A stretch of DNA of 59,190 bases, taken from an uncultured Lachnospiraceae bacterium. GTDB taxonomy: Bacteria; Bacillota; Clostridia; Lachnospirales; Lachnospiraceae. Location: assembly GCA_947629565.1 (NCBI GenBank), contig CANREG010000008.1, forward strand, positions 1-59,190, read 5' to 3'. The notes under the pieces were generated by a model, which was not told where the DNA came from, did no database searches, and worked only from the letters and a program-made list of their open reading frames with translations. The translations under genes and the position numbers were made by a program. Numbering within the stretch: the first letter of the stretch is position 1; the number at the start of each line of letters is the position of its first letter. Shown here piece by piece: positions 35,169 through 42,413 of this stretch.

Positions 35169-36027
35169 GATTTAACACCTCCTGGTATTCATTGATAACA
35201 ATCTTCTGTACCGCTGTTCCCTCCTCAGGATATTCAAATTCTTCCTGCCGCTTTCCCTGATCCTCCGGCGGGAGCTGTTTATCCTTTTCCTTGATATCCG
35301 CTTTGGGAGTTTTGTTCCATATCATTAAAGCGCCGCACAAAAGAGTAAGAGCCGCAAACACCATACCGCATCCGATTACCGCCAGCAGCACACCTAACAG
35401 CGGATATCCCTGACTTAGCAGTACAGCCGTCATTCCAAACAGGAAAATGCACAACAGGGTATTGCAAGCCATAAAAATTGCATTGAAGAGCCAGAACAGA
35501 TTCCAGCAGGCCAGAACACACCATATAAACGCTTTGCAGATTATTTTGCAAAATCCCAGCGCTATCAGCCAGATTCTTCCAAGCAATCCCCTTTTTCCTG
35601 CGTTCTGCCGCTCCGTTTCCAGCCGTTCCTTTACGCGGTCAAACGGCTTTTTCACCCATTGTAAAAGCTTCCCTGCCTGCCGCTTTCCCCATCTTCCCGC
35701 TGCGCCGGCGCCTCTGCCTATCGCCCCCGCGCCTTTGCTAATGGCTGTTGCCGCCTTCTGCGTTGCCTTGCGTCCTTCTTCCTTTACCTTGTCCATATCA
35801 AGGCTCTTCTCGCCGGTATAATCCGATTTCACATGATATGCCTCTAAAATTCCGGCTGTCAGCTCCTTCAAATCCCCAAAATCCTGAATTGCCGCTTCCT
35901 CCGAAAGCCCTTCCTTCATCTTCATATCAATGTGCTGCGCATATTCTTCCACAATATCCTGAATCTCCTTCTCCTCTAACACAGAAAGATTCTTCCTAAG
36001 CTTTGCCAAAAATTCTTCTTTTCTCAT
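35161..36027 (-). CDS. DUF1700 (HAAS-type) membrane protein
   Basis: The 288-residue protein begins with the HAAS/DUF1700 helical domain (MRKEEFLAKLRKNLSVLEEK, IVEEYAQHI, FGDLKEL). An Ala/Gly-rich amphipathic stretch follows, then about three transmembrane segments (about 165-250) and a charged tail. Such proteins are typically paired with PadR regulators; their function is unsettled. The start overlaps the padR stop by 4 bp, so the two are coupled. Confidence 0.88.
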   Translation of the reverse strand: MRKEEFLAKLRKNLSVLEEKEIQDIVEEYAQHIDMKMKEGLSEEAAIQDFGDLKELTAGILEAYHVKSDYTGEKSLDMDKVKEEGRKATQKAATAISKGAGAIGRGAGAAGRWGKRQAGKLLQWVKKPFDRVKERLETERQNAGKRGLLGRIWLIALGFCKIICKAFIWCVLACWNLFWLFNAIFMACNTLLCIFLFGMTAVLLSQGYPLLGVLLAVIGCGMVFAALTLLCGALMIWNKTPKADIKEKDKQLPPEDQGKRQEEFEYPEEGTAVQKIVINEYQEVLNHA

Positions 36028-36341
36028 TCTTCTCTCTCCTTCAAAAACTTGCTTACCTTGCCGGAAAATTCATTCCATTCCTCTTCCAGCCCGCCTGAAT
36101 ATAAAACCCCTGTAGCCGTAATATGATAATACTTTCTCGGCGGTCCCTCGGTTGATTCTTTTAGATAGGTCTCAAAGTAATGTTCGTTGGTCAGCCGCTT
36201 TAACAACGGATAAATGGTCCCCTCATTCACATCCACCACCTTAGAGACCTCCTCCACCAGCTCATAGCCGTACATGTCCTTATGTAAGACGGATTTTAAA
36301 ACAATCAGCTCCAACACGCCCTTCTTAAATTGTGCATTCAC
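36024..36341 (-). CDS. PadR-family transcriptional repressor
   Basis: The 105-residue protein has the PadR winged-helix pattern: LELIVLKSVLHKDMYGYELV, VNEGTIYPLLKRLTNEHYFE and PPRKYYHITATG. It starts at a GTG with GAGGTG upstream. PadR proteins repress their own operons and are released by ligands. A promoter with a palindrome in its spacer lies just upstream (36366-36394), and DUF1700 follows with a 4-bp overlap. Confidence 0.93.
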   Translation of the reverse strand: MNAQFKKGVLELIVLKSVLHKDMYGYELVEEVSKVVDVNEGTIYPLLKRLTNEHYFETYLKESTEGPPRKYYHITATGVLYSGGLEEEWNEFSGKVSKFLKEREE

Positions 36342-36365
36342 GCTCTCACCTCACTTATTGGTATT

Positions 36366-36394
36366 ATCATATACCCATTACTAGGTAATGTCAA
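36366..36394 (-). promoter_or_regulatory. padR promoter with candidate PadR operator
   Basis: On the minus strand TTGACA (36389-36394), a 17-bp spacer and TATGAT (36366-36371) form the promoter. The spacer holds a perfect inverted repeat, CATTAC-TAG-GTAATG (36376-36390), well placed for autorepression by PadR. Confidence 0.7.
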
Positions 36395-36474
36395 GTACTA
36401 AAATTAATATAATACTAAAAAAACGGAACTATCGGTAGTAGCTATTTCTATTTGAATGAAATTCCGAAAAATAC

Positions 36475-36503
36475 TTGCAGATGAAAAGACATTATGGTAT
36501 AGT
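36475..36503 (+). promoter_or_regulatory. Promoter of the putative TA2 antitoxin RNA
   Basis: TTGCAG (36475-36480), a 17-bp spacer and TATAGT (36498-36503) point right, toward the 3' end of the small minus-strand ORF. Confidence 0.65.
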
Positions 36504-36509
36504 GAACAT

Positions 36510-36620
36510 AAAGAAGGACATCTGCTGCGAACAGATGCCCTACAGGAGCTACCGATAGACGGTTAGCCCAATTTATACGCTAAAAATAGCCGTATCCTTT
36601 AGACTGGGGCGGCTATTTTT
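36510..36620 (+). ncRNA. Putative type I antitoxin RNA (TA2)
   Basis: The predicted RNA is about 110 nt. It has a 5' hairpin (ACATCTG...CAGATG, about 36518-36537), a single-stranded middle and a terminator shared with the convergent toxin mRNA. It overlaps the 3' end and stop codon of the small ORF. A 16-nt sequence in it (36554-36569) is repeated in inverted orientation at 36789-36804 in the toxin mRNA leader, so both RNAs carry nearly the same motif. Antitoxin function is inferred from the layout. Confidence 0.55.
36582..36620. terminator. Bidirectional terminator of TA2
   Basis: AAAAATAGCCG pairs with CGGCTATTTTT around a 17-nt loop. It works on both strands, and the toxin stop codon lies inside the stem. 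Confidence 0.85.
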
Positions 36621-36702
36621 CTGTGTTATTTCCAATAGTATAACCTATACCAAAGCACGTTAAGCCGAAGCTTAATACTGCTATTAGACTTAGAATATCC
36701 AT
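36613..36702 (-). CDS. 29-residue membrane peptide, putative type I toxin (TA2)
   Basis: The peptide starts MDILSLIAVLSFGLTCFGIG and ends GNNTEK: one hydrophobic span with a short polar tail, like holin-like/Fst-type toxins. The start is clear: AAAGGAGG lies 8 nt before the ATG. The stop codon falls within the shared terminator. The mRNA would run about 235 nt from the promoter at 36825-36853, with a leader of about 115 nt that holds hairpin-forming repeats (GACTACCAAGATGGTAG; CCCTCCG/CGGAGGG). It is too short for routine gene callers. Toxicity is inferred. Confidence 0.7.
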   Translation of the reverse strand: MDILSLIAVLSFGLTCFGIGYTIGNNTEK

Positions 36703-36824
36703 AGGCAACCCCTCCTTTCGTAAATTCCAGTTCCCGATTGCCGAGTTCCGGTTTCTATGTAATCGGAGGGTAACAGGCCCTCCGTAGAGGACTAACCGCC
36801 TACCATCTTGGTAGTCCCAAAGTT

Positions 36825-36853
36825 ATATTACCACAATTTGACAGAAGTTGCAA
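36825..36853 (-). promoter_or_regulatory. Promoter of the TA2 toxin mRNA
   Basis: On the minus strand TTGCAA (36848-36853), a 17-bp spacer and TAATAT (36825-36830) with an extended -10 TG predict a start near 36818. Confidence 0.6.
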
Positions 36854-36881
36854 TTTGCAGACAAAAACGGAGAACTTCACG

Positions 36882-36907
36882 AAAAAAAAAATGGAACTAA
36901 GTTCCAT
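36882..36907 (-). terminator. Terminator downstream of the AIM24-family gene
   Basis: On the minus strand, ATGGAACTTAGTTCCAT is a hairpin followed by a run of ten T. The 200 bp between it and the gene end (36912-37121) also holds two hairpins, GCAGCGG/CCGCTGC (37021-37049) and GATTGCCCGGAT/ATCCGGGCAATC (37060-37090), but no convincing gene. Confidence 0.7.
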
Positions 36908-37121
36908 GTTCACTTCTGCTCACTATGACCAAAAGAATAATTTACACCGATAAAAACATAAAAAGTCAAACATACGGAATCACTCCGGTATTTCATTGTC
37001 CTCGTCAGTCAGTAACAAAGCAGCGGCGCAGGAAAAGCAACCCGCTGCATCGATTTTTGTTGATTGCCCGGATGCCGTATCCGGGCAATCATAGGAAACA
37101 ATATATAAAAACAGGAGTCTC

Positions 37122-37802
37122 TCATCCTCTGCTCGGCATCATGGAAATGATTCTGCCCGCAAAATCGTTAAAGTTCTGTGTCTGAAGCACAACCCGTCCC
37201 GGACCGGTCAGCTTGGTTAAGAACAAGCCTTCGCCGCCGAAGAAAATATTGCCAAGTCCCTTTACGGTCTCTACCTCATACTTCACCGTCTTGTCAAAAG
37301 CCACCACATTACCCGTGTCAACCTTGATAACCTCTCCCGGCGCTAACTCCTTGACAACCTGGTCTCCGTCAATCTCCAAAAATGCATAACCGTCTCCGCT
37401 GATATCCTGCAAAATAAAGCCCTCACCGCCAAATAAGCCGGAAGAAAACTTTTTCGTCAGGGTAATGGACACATTTACGCCTTCCTGCGCACAGAGAAAT
37501 GCGCTCTTTTGAGCAATGATGCCCGGCGTACCGGACAGATTAACCGGAATCACATCTCCGGGTACAGTAGAACCAAACGCAATCTTTGCGCCATCCTGCT
37601 TTGCAGAATAGGTAGCCATGAAAAGGGACTCACCCGCCAACATTCTTCCAAGCCCTTTCATCAGGCCGCCCTTGGTGTTGGTCTTCATCTCAATTCCTTC
37701 CGTCTGCCATACCATACCGCCGCTCTGGGTGTACATAGACTCCCCTGCATTCAAAGTTACCTCCACCGCCGGTACGGTCTTTCCTAAAATCTCATACTGC
37801 AT
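37122..37802 (-). CDS. AIM24 / TIGR00266 family protein
   Basis: The 226-residue protein is a Gly-rich beta-helix-like domain typical of TIGR00266: LNAGESMYTQSGGMVWQTEG, GLGRMLAGESLFMATYSA, GLFGGEGFILQDISGDGYAF and GLGNIFFGGEGLFLTKLTGP. Cellular function is unknown in bacteria. It has no signal peptide. AGGAGG precedes the ATG. It lies 38 bp downstream of proC on the same strand. Confidence 0.9.
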   Translation of the reverse strand: MQYEILGKTVPAVEVTLNAGESMYTQSGGMVWQTEGIEMKTNTKGGLMKGLGRMLAGESLFMATYSAKQDGAKIAFGSTVPGDVIPVNLSGTPGIIAQKSAFLCAQEGVNVSITLTKKFSSGLFGGEGFILQDISGDGYAFLEIDGDQVVKELAPGEVIKVDTGNVVAFDKTVKYEVETVKGLGNIFFGGEGLFLTKLTGPGRVVLQTQNFNDFAGRIISMMPSRG

Positions 37803-37840
37803 TGTTACATCCTCCTCATAATTTTCTTTTGTTTTTGCTA

Positions 37841-38635
37841 TTACATCCCCCTTGCTTTACGGGTACAAGCCTTCATCGCTTCAATCACTGCGCTGCGCAT
37901 GCCTTTTTCTTCCAGAACGCGCACCGCCTCTATCGTGGTTCCTCCCGGAGAGCAGACCATATCCTTAAGCTCTCCCGGATGCTTTCCCGTTTCCAATACC
38001 ATTTTAGCGCTGCCAAGGACCGCCTGGGCTGCAAACTGGTAAGCCTGGGTTCTCGGCATACCGTCCGCCACTGCCGCATCCGCCATAGCCTCAATAAACA
38101 TAAACACATACGCCGGTGAACTGCTGCTTACGGAAACCACCACATCCATTAAATGCTCCGGAATCACTTCACATTTTCCAAAGCTATTTAATATTTCTAT
38201 CACATATTTCAAATCATCATCAGATACATTGTTGTTGGGACAGACCGCTGTAATTCCCTCCCCTACCAGCGCAGGGGTATTCGGCATAGTGCGCACCAGT
38301 TTAACCGGTTTTCCAAACTGCTCCTCTAACCAGGAAAGCGTCTTCCCCGGCGCAATGGTTACGATAATCTGCTGCGCCTGTATGACGTCCCGGATTTCCC
38401 CGATTACGCTTTCATAGAACTGGGGTTTTACAGACAGAACTAGAACCTCTGCCTGCCCGGCCACCTCCCGGTTGTCCTCTGTCACCGAAATCCCCAGCTC
38501 CTTATATGCCTTATCCCTGCTCTGTCCGGAGACATCAGCCCCGATGATCTCCTCTTTGCCGGCAATTCCGTTATTCAATATACCCTGTATCATGGCTGTA
38601 GCCATGTTGCCGCAGCCGATAAATCCTAGCTTCAT
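37841..38635 (-). CDS. proC: Pyrroline-5-carboxylate reductase
   Basis: ProC makes proline by NAD(P)H reduction of pyrroline-5-carboxylate. The 264-residue protein has the Rossmann start MKLGFIGCGNMATAMIQGI, RTMPNTPALVGEGI, and the C-terminal signature DMVCSPGGTTIEAVRVLEEK. AGGAGG precedes the ATG. A terminator separates it from the upstream DUF6465-like gene. No proA/proB is present here. Confidence 0.96.
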   Translation of the reverse strand: MKLGFIGCGNMATAMIQGILNNGIAGKEEIIGADVSGQSRDKAYKELGISVTEDNREVAGQAEVLVLSVKPQFYESVIGEIRDVIQAQQIIVTIAPGKTLSWLEEQFGKPVKLVRTMPNTPALVGEGITAVCPNNNVSDDDLKYVIEILNSFGKCEVIPEHLMDVVVSVSSSSPAYVFMFIEAMADAAVADGMPRTQAYQFAAQAVLGSAKMVLETGKHPGELKDMVCSPGGTTIEAVRVLEEKGMRSAVIEAMKACTRKARGM

Positions 38636-38662
38636 ATCAGCCTCCTGAAATATCTTAACTTA

Positions 38663-38702
38663 CAAAAAGCACCGAATCAAGAGAACTCTCAATCCGGTGC
38701 CC
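38663..38702 (-). terminator. Terminator of the DUF6465-like gene
   Basis: On the minus strand GCACCGGATTGAGAG pairs with CTCTTGATTCGGTGC, followed by T5, 16 bp after the stop. Confidence 0.8.
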
Positions 38703-38718
38703 CATGCTAATCTCATTC

Positions 38719-39291
38719 TTATAAAGCTACGCTTCCCTGCTCACCGTCAGCAGTATAATAAATCATATGCTCCTCCGGCTTTACATAGATGTTAAGCTCC
38801 TTAACAGACTTCTTACCAACTGCTGCTACTACCTTTGCTGTAATCTCCTCTGTTGTAATCTCATGACCACAGCACTGAACATATACAGTCTGGGTTGACT
38901 TCTTAGCAGTTGTCTTCTTTGCTGCCGTCGTCTTCTTAGCGGTAGTCTTCTTTGCTGCGGTTGTCTTCTTCGCAGTTGTCTTTGTTGCGGTAGCCTTCTT
39001 TGCAGGTGCTTTCTTCTCTGCTGCTGTCTTTGTTGCAGGCGCCTTCTTCTCTGCTGCCTTTGTTGCAGGTGCCTTCTTTGCAGGTGCTTTCTTCTCTGCT
39101 GCTTTTGCTGCAGGTGCTTTCTTCTCTGCTGCCTTTGTTGCAGGCGCCTTCTTCTCTGCTGCTGCTTTTGTTGCAGGCGCTTTCTCTGCTGCTTTAGCAT
39201 CTGCCTTTGCGGCTTCTGCTGCCTTTGCTGCCTCTACCTTTGCCATAGCTGCCTTCACCTGATCTGCGGTGTTCTTCTTTGTTGTTGCCAT
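38719..39291 (-). CDS. Lys/Ala/Thr-rich repeat protein with DUF6465-like C-terminus
   Basis: The 190-residue protein has two parts. Residues 1-135 are low-complexity repeats of AAEKKAPA(T/A)K and TTAKKTTAAKK, like the C-terminal tail of histone H1 and of AlgR3- or H1-like bacterial proteins; they are strongly basic. Residues 136-190 (TVYVQCCGHEITTEEI, KELNIYVKPEEHMIYYTADG) look like the DUF6465 domain of Lachnospiraceae. The basic part could bind DNA, RNA or polyphosphate; this is inference. Repeat number is likely variable. Confidence 0.8.
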   Translation of the reverse strand: MATTKKNTADQVKAAMAKVEAAKAAEAAKADAKAAEKAPATKAAAEKKAPATKAAEKKAPAAKAAEKKAPAKKAPATKAAEKKAPATKTAAEKKAPAKKATATKTTAKKTTAAKKTTAKKTTAAKKTTAKKSTQTVYVQCCGHEITTEEITAKVVAAVGKKSVKELNIYVKPEEHMIYYTADGEQGSVAL

Positions 39292-39488
39292 GTTACTTTT
39301 TCCTCCATTTTCAAAAAAATCTGTATGTTAAAATCCTCAAGCTGCATTATTTACAATGTTCATACTACTCCAAATAATGAAGTTTTGCAACTTTTTAAGG
39401 CATTTTCTCTAGTATTTACAACCAATGGCGAAAAAATTCTGTTATCCCACGACAAATTGCACAAAAAAGCTGCTCTATATTTATGTAA

Positions 39489-40028
39489 TTATCCAAAATA
39501 TCTCTTTAACAATCCGGCAAACGCCTTGCCATGTCTTGCCTCGTCACGGGCCATCTCATGAACCGTATCATGGATTGCATCTAAGTTTGCTGCCTTAGCG
39601 CGCTTTGCAAGATCAAACTTACCGGCTGTTGCGCCATTTTCTGCCTCTACACGCATCTCTAAGTTCTTCTTGGTAGAATCTGTAACCACCTCGCCTAACA
39701 GCTCTGCAAATTTAGCCGCATGCTCTGCCTCCTCATAGGCAGCCTTTTCCCAGTAAAGGCCAATCTCCGGATATCCCTCTCTGTGGGCAACCCTTGCCAT
39801 AGCAAGATACATGCCAACCTCTTTGCACTCGCCCTCATAGTTGGCTCTGAGGTCTGCAAGAATATCCTCGCTGACGCCCTGCGCCACGCCTACAACATGC
39901 TCTGCCGCCCAGGTAAGCTCACCGTCCATAACAGTGAATTTCTCAGCCGGCGCCTTACATACCGGACATGCCTCCGGCGCTTTTTCTCCTTCATACACAT
40001 AACCACATACCTGACATACAAATTTCAT
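39489..40028 (-). CDS. rbr: Reverse rubrerythrin
   Basis: The 179-residue protein begins with a rubredoxin-like domain ([10 protein letters not shown] ... CPVCKAP) and continues with a four-helix ferritin-like diiron domain ([35 protein letters not shown], and later [10 protein letters not shown]). In classical rubrerythrin the order is the opposite, so this is the reverse type described in clostridia, which reduces hydrogen peroxide and oxygen. AAGGAG precedes the ATG. The gene appears monocistronic. Confidence 0.95.
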   Translation of the reverse strand: MKFVCQVCGYVYEGEKAPEACPVCKAPAEKFTVMDGELTWAAEHVVGVAQGVSEDILADLRANYEGECKEVGMYLAMARVAHREGYPEIGLYWEKAAYEEAEHAAKFAELLGEVVTDSTKKNLEMRVEAENGATAGKFDLAKRAKAANLDAIHDTVHEMARDEARHGKAFAGLLKRYFG

Positions 40029-40161
40029 AATCCTATCTCCTTTTCTTTTTTATTTTAGATGCCTGTACCATATGCAAGCAATATGTACAAACATCCAATT
40101 TTTTATAAATTAACATTATTGGGAAAATGTGTCAAGTCATCTTTACCTGATTTTCCCCCGT

Positions 40162-41535
40162 TTAAGAGGACTGCAGAATATCCACAATCTCCTTTAAATT
40201 CATGCCGTTAGAACCCTTAATCAGCACGACGTCCTCCGGTTTTAATAAAGCCATCAGATAAATGGCTACCTCCTGTTTGTCGGTAAAAGAGGCCACCCGG
40301 ATAGAACTGCCTTTTTCCTGTAAAACCTCCTTGATATTCCGGGAAAGATTTCCGACTACCGCCACCTCATCAACAGGTTTATTCAGAAGAAATTCTCCAA
40401 TCTCCCTGTGGTAGCGCGCCTCATCCTCTCCTAACTCGAACATATCTCCCAATACGGCGTATCTGCGGCCCGTACATGGAATATCACAGAGTAACTGGAG
40501 GCTTGCCCGCATGGAATCCGGACTGGCGTTATAGGTATCGTCAATTACGGTGAATCGGTTTTCCAGACGGATAATCTTCTGTCTCTGCCCCTCAAAATTT
40601 ACAAACTGCTGCGCTGCCTTTTCCATGGGGATTCCATTTTCTTCCGCTACTGCCAGCGCCACCACACAGTTAAGGACATTGTGCTTACCCAAAGCGTTTA
40701 AAGACACCTCCGTCTCCTGCTTTCCATGCACGCAGGTAAAGGTGGTGTGGAAATCGTGATATACAATATCCTTTGCATAGTAATCGCACCAGTCTTCCGT
40801 TCCATAAAACAGGGTACGGCAGGTAAGTCCCTCTGTGGAAACCGCATCCTTTAACAGCGGGTCATTGCCGTTTAAGAACAGGGTACCGCCCTCTTTCATA
40901 AAATGTACGATAGAAAGCTTTTCCCGCCGAATATTCTCCTGTGTCTTCATAAATTGGATATGCGCCACGCCAATGGTCGTCACTACCGCCATATCCGGTT
41001 TTACCATCTCGGATAACACATCCATCTGTCCGACTTCACTGATGCCAAGCTCCAACACAGCAATCTCATCCGTATGCTTCATTCTGGACAGGGTAATCGG
41101 CACCCCGATTTGGGAATTATAATTTTTCTCAGTCTGATAGGTCTTTTTCATGCTGGAAAGCGCCGCTGCAATCATCTCTCTGGTGGTAGTCTTCCCCACA
41201 CTTCCCGTCACTGCAACCACCGGCGCCAAAAATCGGCTCCGCAGGGCTTTCCCTATCCTCTTTAACGCCTCCTCGGTATCGTCCACCCGTATGTAAGGCT
41301 TTTGCGCAACGACAACGCCGTCATGCCGGGACGTCAATGTGGCCGCCCCAATCTCTAAGGCCGATTCGATAAAACGGTGTCCGTCCACCCGTTCCCCGAT
41401 AATCGGCACAAACAAATCGCCTTCTTTAATCTGCCTGGAATCAATGCAGATATCCTGTACCGGCGTATCCGCATCACCACAAAGCAGGACGCCGCCTGTC
41501 ATTTCCACAATATCCTTTACTGTTACATTCTCCAT
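40162..41535 (-). CDS. murF: UDP-MurNAc-tripeptide D-Ala-D-Ala ligase
   Basis: MurF adds D-Ala-D-Ala to the UDP-MurNAc peptide, the last cytosolic step of the peptidoglycan precursor stem. The 457-residue protein has ATP loop VTGSVGKTTTREMIAAAL, TEKNYNSQIGVPITL and DDTYNASPDSMRASLQLL. The ATG at 41535 is preferred (GGAG close upstream); an ATG 18 bp earlier lies inside the HAD gene. It starts 2 bp after that gene's stop, so the two are coupled. Confidence 0.95.
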   Translation of the reverse strand: MENVTVKDIVEMTGGVLLCGDADTPVQDICIDSRQIKEGDLFVPIIGERVDGHRFIESALEIGAATLTSRHDGVVVAQKPYIRVDDTEEALKRIGKALRSRFLAPVVAVTGSVGKTTTREMIAAALSSMKKTYQTEKNYNSQIGVPITLSRMKHTDEIAVLELGISEVGQMDVLSEMVKPDMAVVTTIGVAHIQFMKTQENIRREKLSIVHFMKEGGTLFLNGNDPLLKDAVSTEGLTCRTLFYGTEDWCDYYAKDIVYHDFHTTFTCVHGKQETEVSLNALGKHNVLNCVVALAVAEENGIPMEKAAQQFVNFEGQRQKIIRLENRFTVIDDTYNASPDSMRASLQLLCDIPCTGRRYAVLGDMFELGEDEARYHREIGEFLLNKPVDEVAVVGNLSRNIKEVLQEKGSSIRVASFTDKQEVAIYLMALLKPEDVVLIKGSNGMNLKEIVDILQSS

Positions 41536-41537
41536 AG

Positions 41538-42368
41538 CTACTCCATTCTGCACATCTGCTCAATAAATCTTGCCACCCCATCCTCCTCGTTGGAAGGAAT
41601 CACAGAATCCGCCATATTTTGAATCTCCGGATGGGCATTGGATACCGCATAAAAATAATCGCTCTCCTCTAACAGCGCCTTATCATTTAAGTTATCCCCA
41701 AAGCTCACAATGCTGTCATACTGTCCTTTTGTCCGCAGCCACCTTAACGCCTCCTGTTTGGAAGCCGTCTCCTCATAAATCTCCAGCATATAATAATCGT
41801 CACTGTAGATATCCGGATAAAATTCCGCCTTGACTCCCTTTACCACGGAAAGCTCCCGGTAAAGTCCCTCTAATTTGTCCTTCGGCTCCCTTAACATACA
41901 GCTTAGAATCTCTTTCCCCGTAATCAGGCTTAAATCCTCAACCTCCGTAAATTTCTGATCATACTTCATAATCATCTCATTGCGGAAATAGTTAAGAGAG
42001 GTCGACTCCACACTATCATAATATGCAACAAACCGGTTATTGTCTAACGCTGACAAAAAACAATTCAACCCTTTCGTCTTAATCAGCCCTAACAGCACCA
42101 TGACCACCGTCTCATTTAAGACCGACTTTTTTACATAAGTCCCGGACGCCATGTCATAGACAACGGCACCGTTCATCAGGATCACCGGCAGATTTAAGTT
42201 TAACTTTGCCAAAAGCTTAAAGGCGACCTCCGGCGTTCTGGCTGTGGCAACGCTAAAGGCAAGGCCGCCTGCTATCTCCTTATTGATAATGCGGGCCGTC
42301 TCGTCGCTAATTTGCGCCTGCCTGTTTAAAAGGGTTCCGTCTAAATCACTTACAAATAATCTCTTCAT
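41538..42368 (-). CDS. Cof-type HAD hydrolase
   Basis: The 276-residue protein has HAD motif I FVSDLDGTLLNR, a C2-type cap and motif IV SFGDNLNDKALLEESDY. Cof-type enzymes dephosphorylate sugar phosphates, flavin or PLP. It is upstream of and coupled to murF. The substrate is unknown. A second Cof-type HAD is at 48730-49521. Confidence 0.92.
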   Translation of the reverse strand: MKRLFVSDLDGTLLNRQAQISDETARIINKEIAGGLAFSVATARTPEVAFKLLAKLNLNLPVILMNGAVVYDMASGTYVKKSVLNETVVMVLLGLIKTKGLNCFLSALDNNRFVAYYDSVESTSLNYFRNEMIMKYDQKFTEVEDLSLITGKEILSCMLREPKDKLEGLYRELSVVKGVKAEFYPDIYSDDYYMLEIYEETASKQEALRWLRTKGQYDSIVSFGDNLNDKALLEESDYFYAVSNAHPEIQNMADSVIPSNEEDGVARFIEQMCRME

Positions 42369-42413
42369 TGGTATTCTCCCGTTTTTACTCTAAAGAAATA
42401 TTATACCTCTTTT

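Noticed and set aside
36925-37185. 86-aa plus-strand ORF near the AIM24-family gene
   Set aside because: It has no ribosome binding site, overlaps the 3' end of the real gene and contains two hairpins.
38829-39200. Gln/Arg-rich and Leu/Ser-rich ORFs over the DUF6465-like gene
   Set aside because: These are frame-shifted and antisense readings of the KKAPA repeats.
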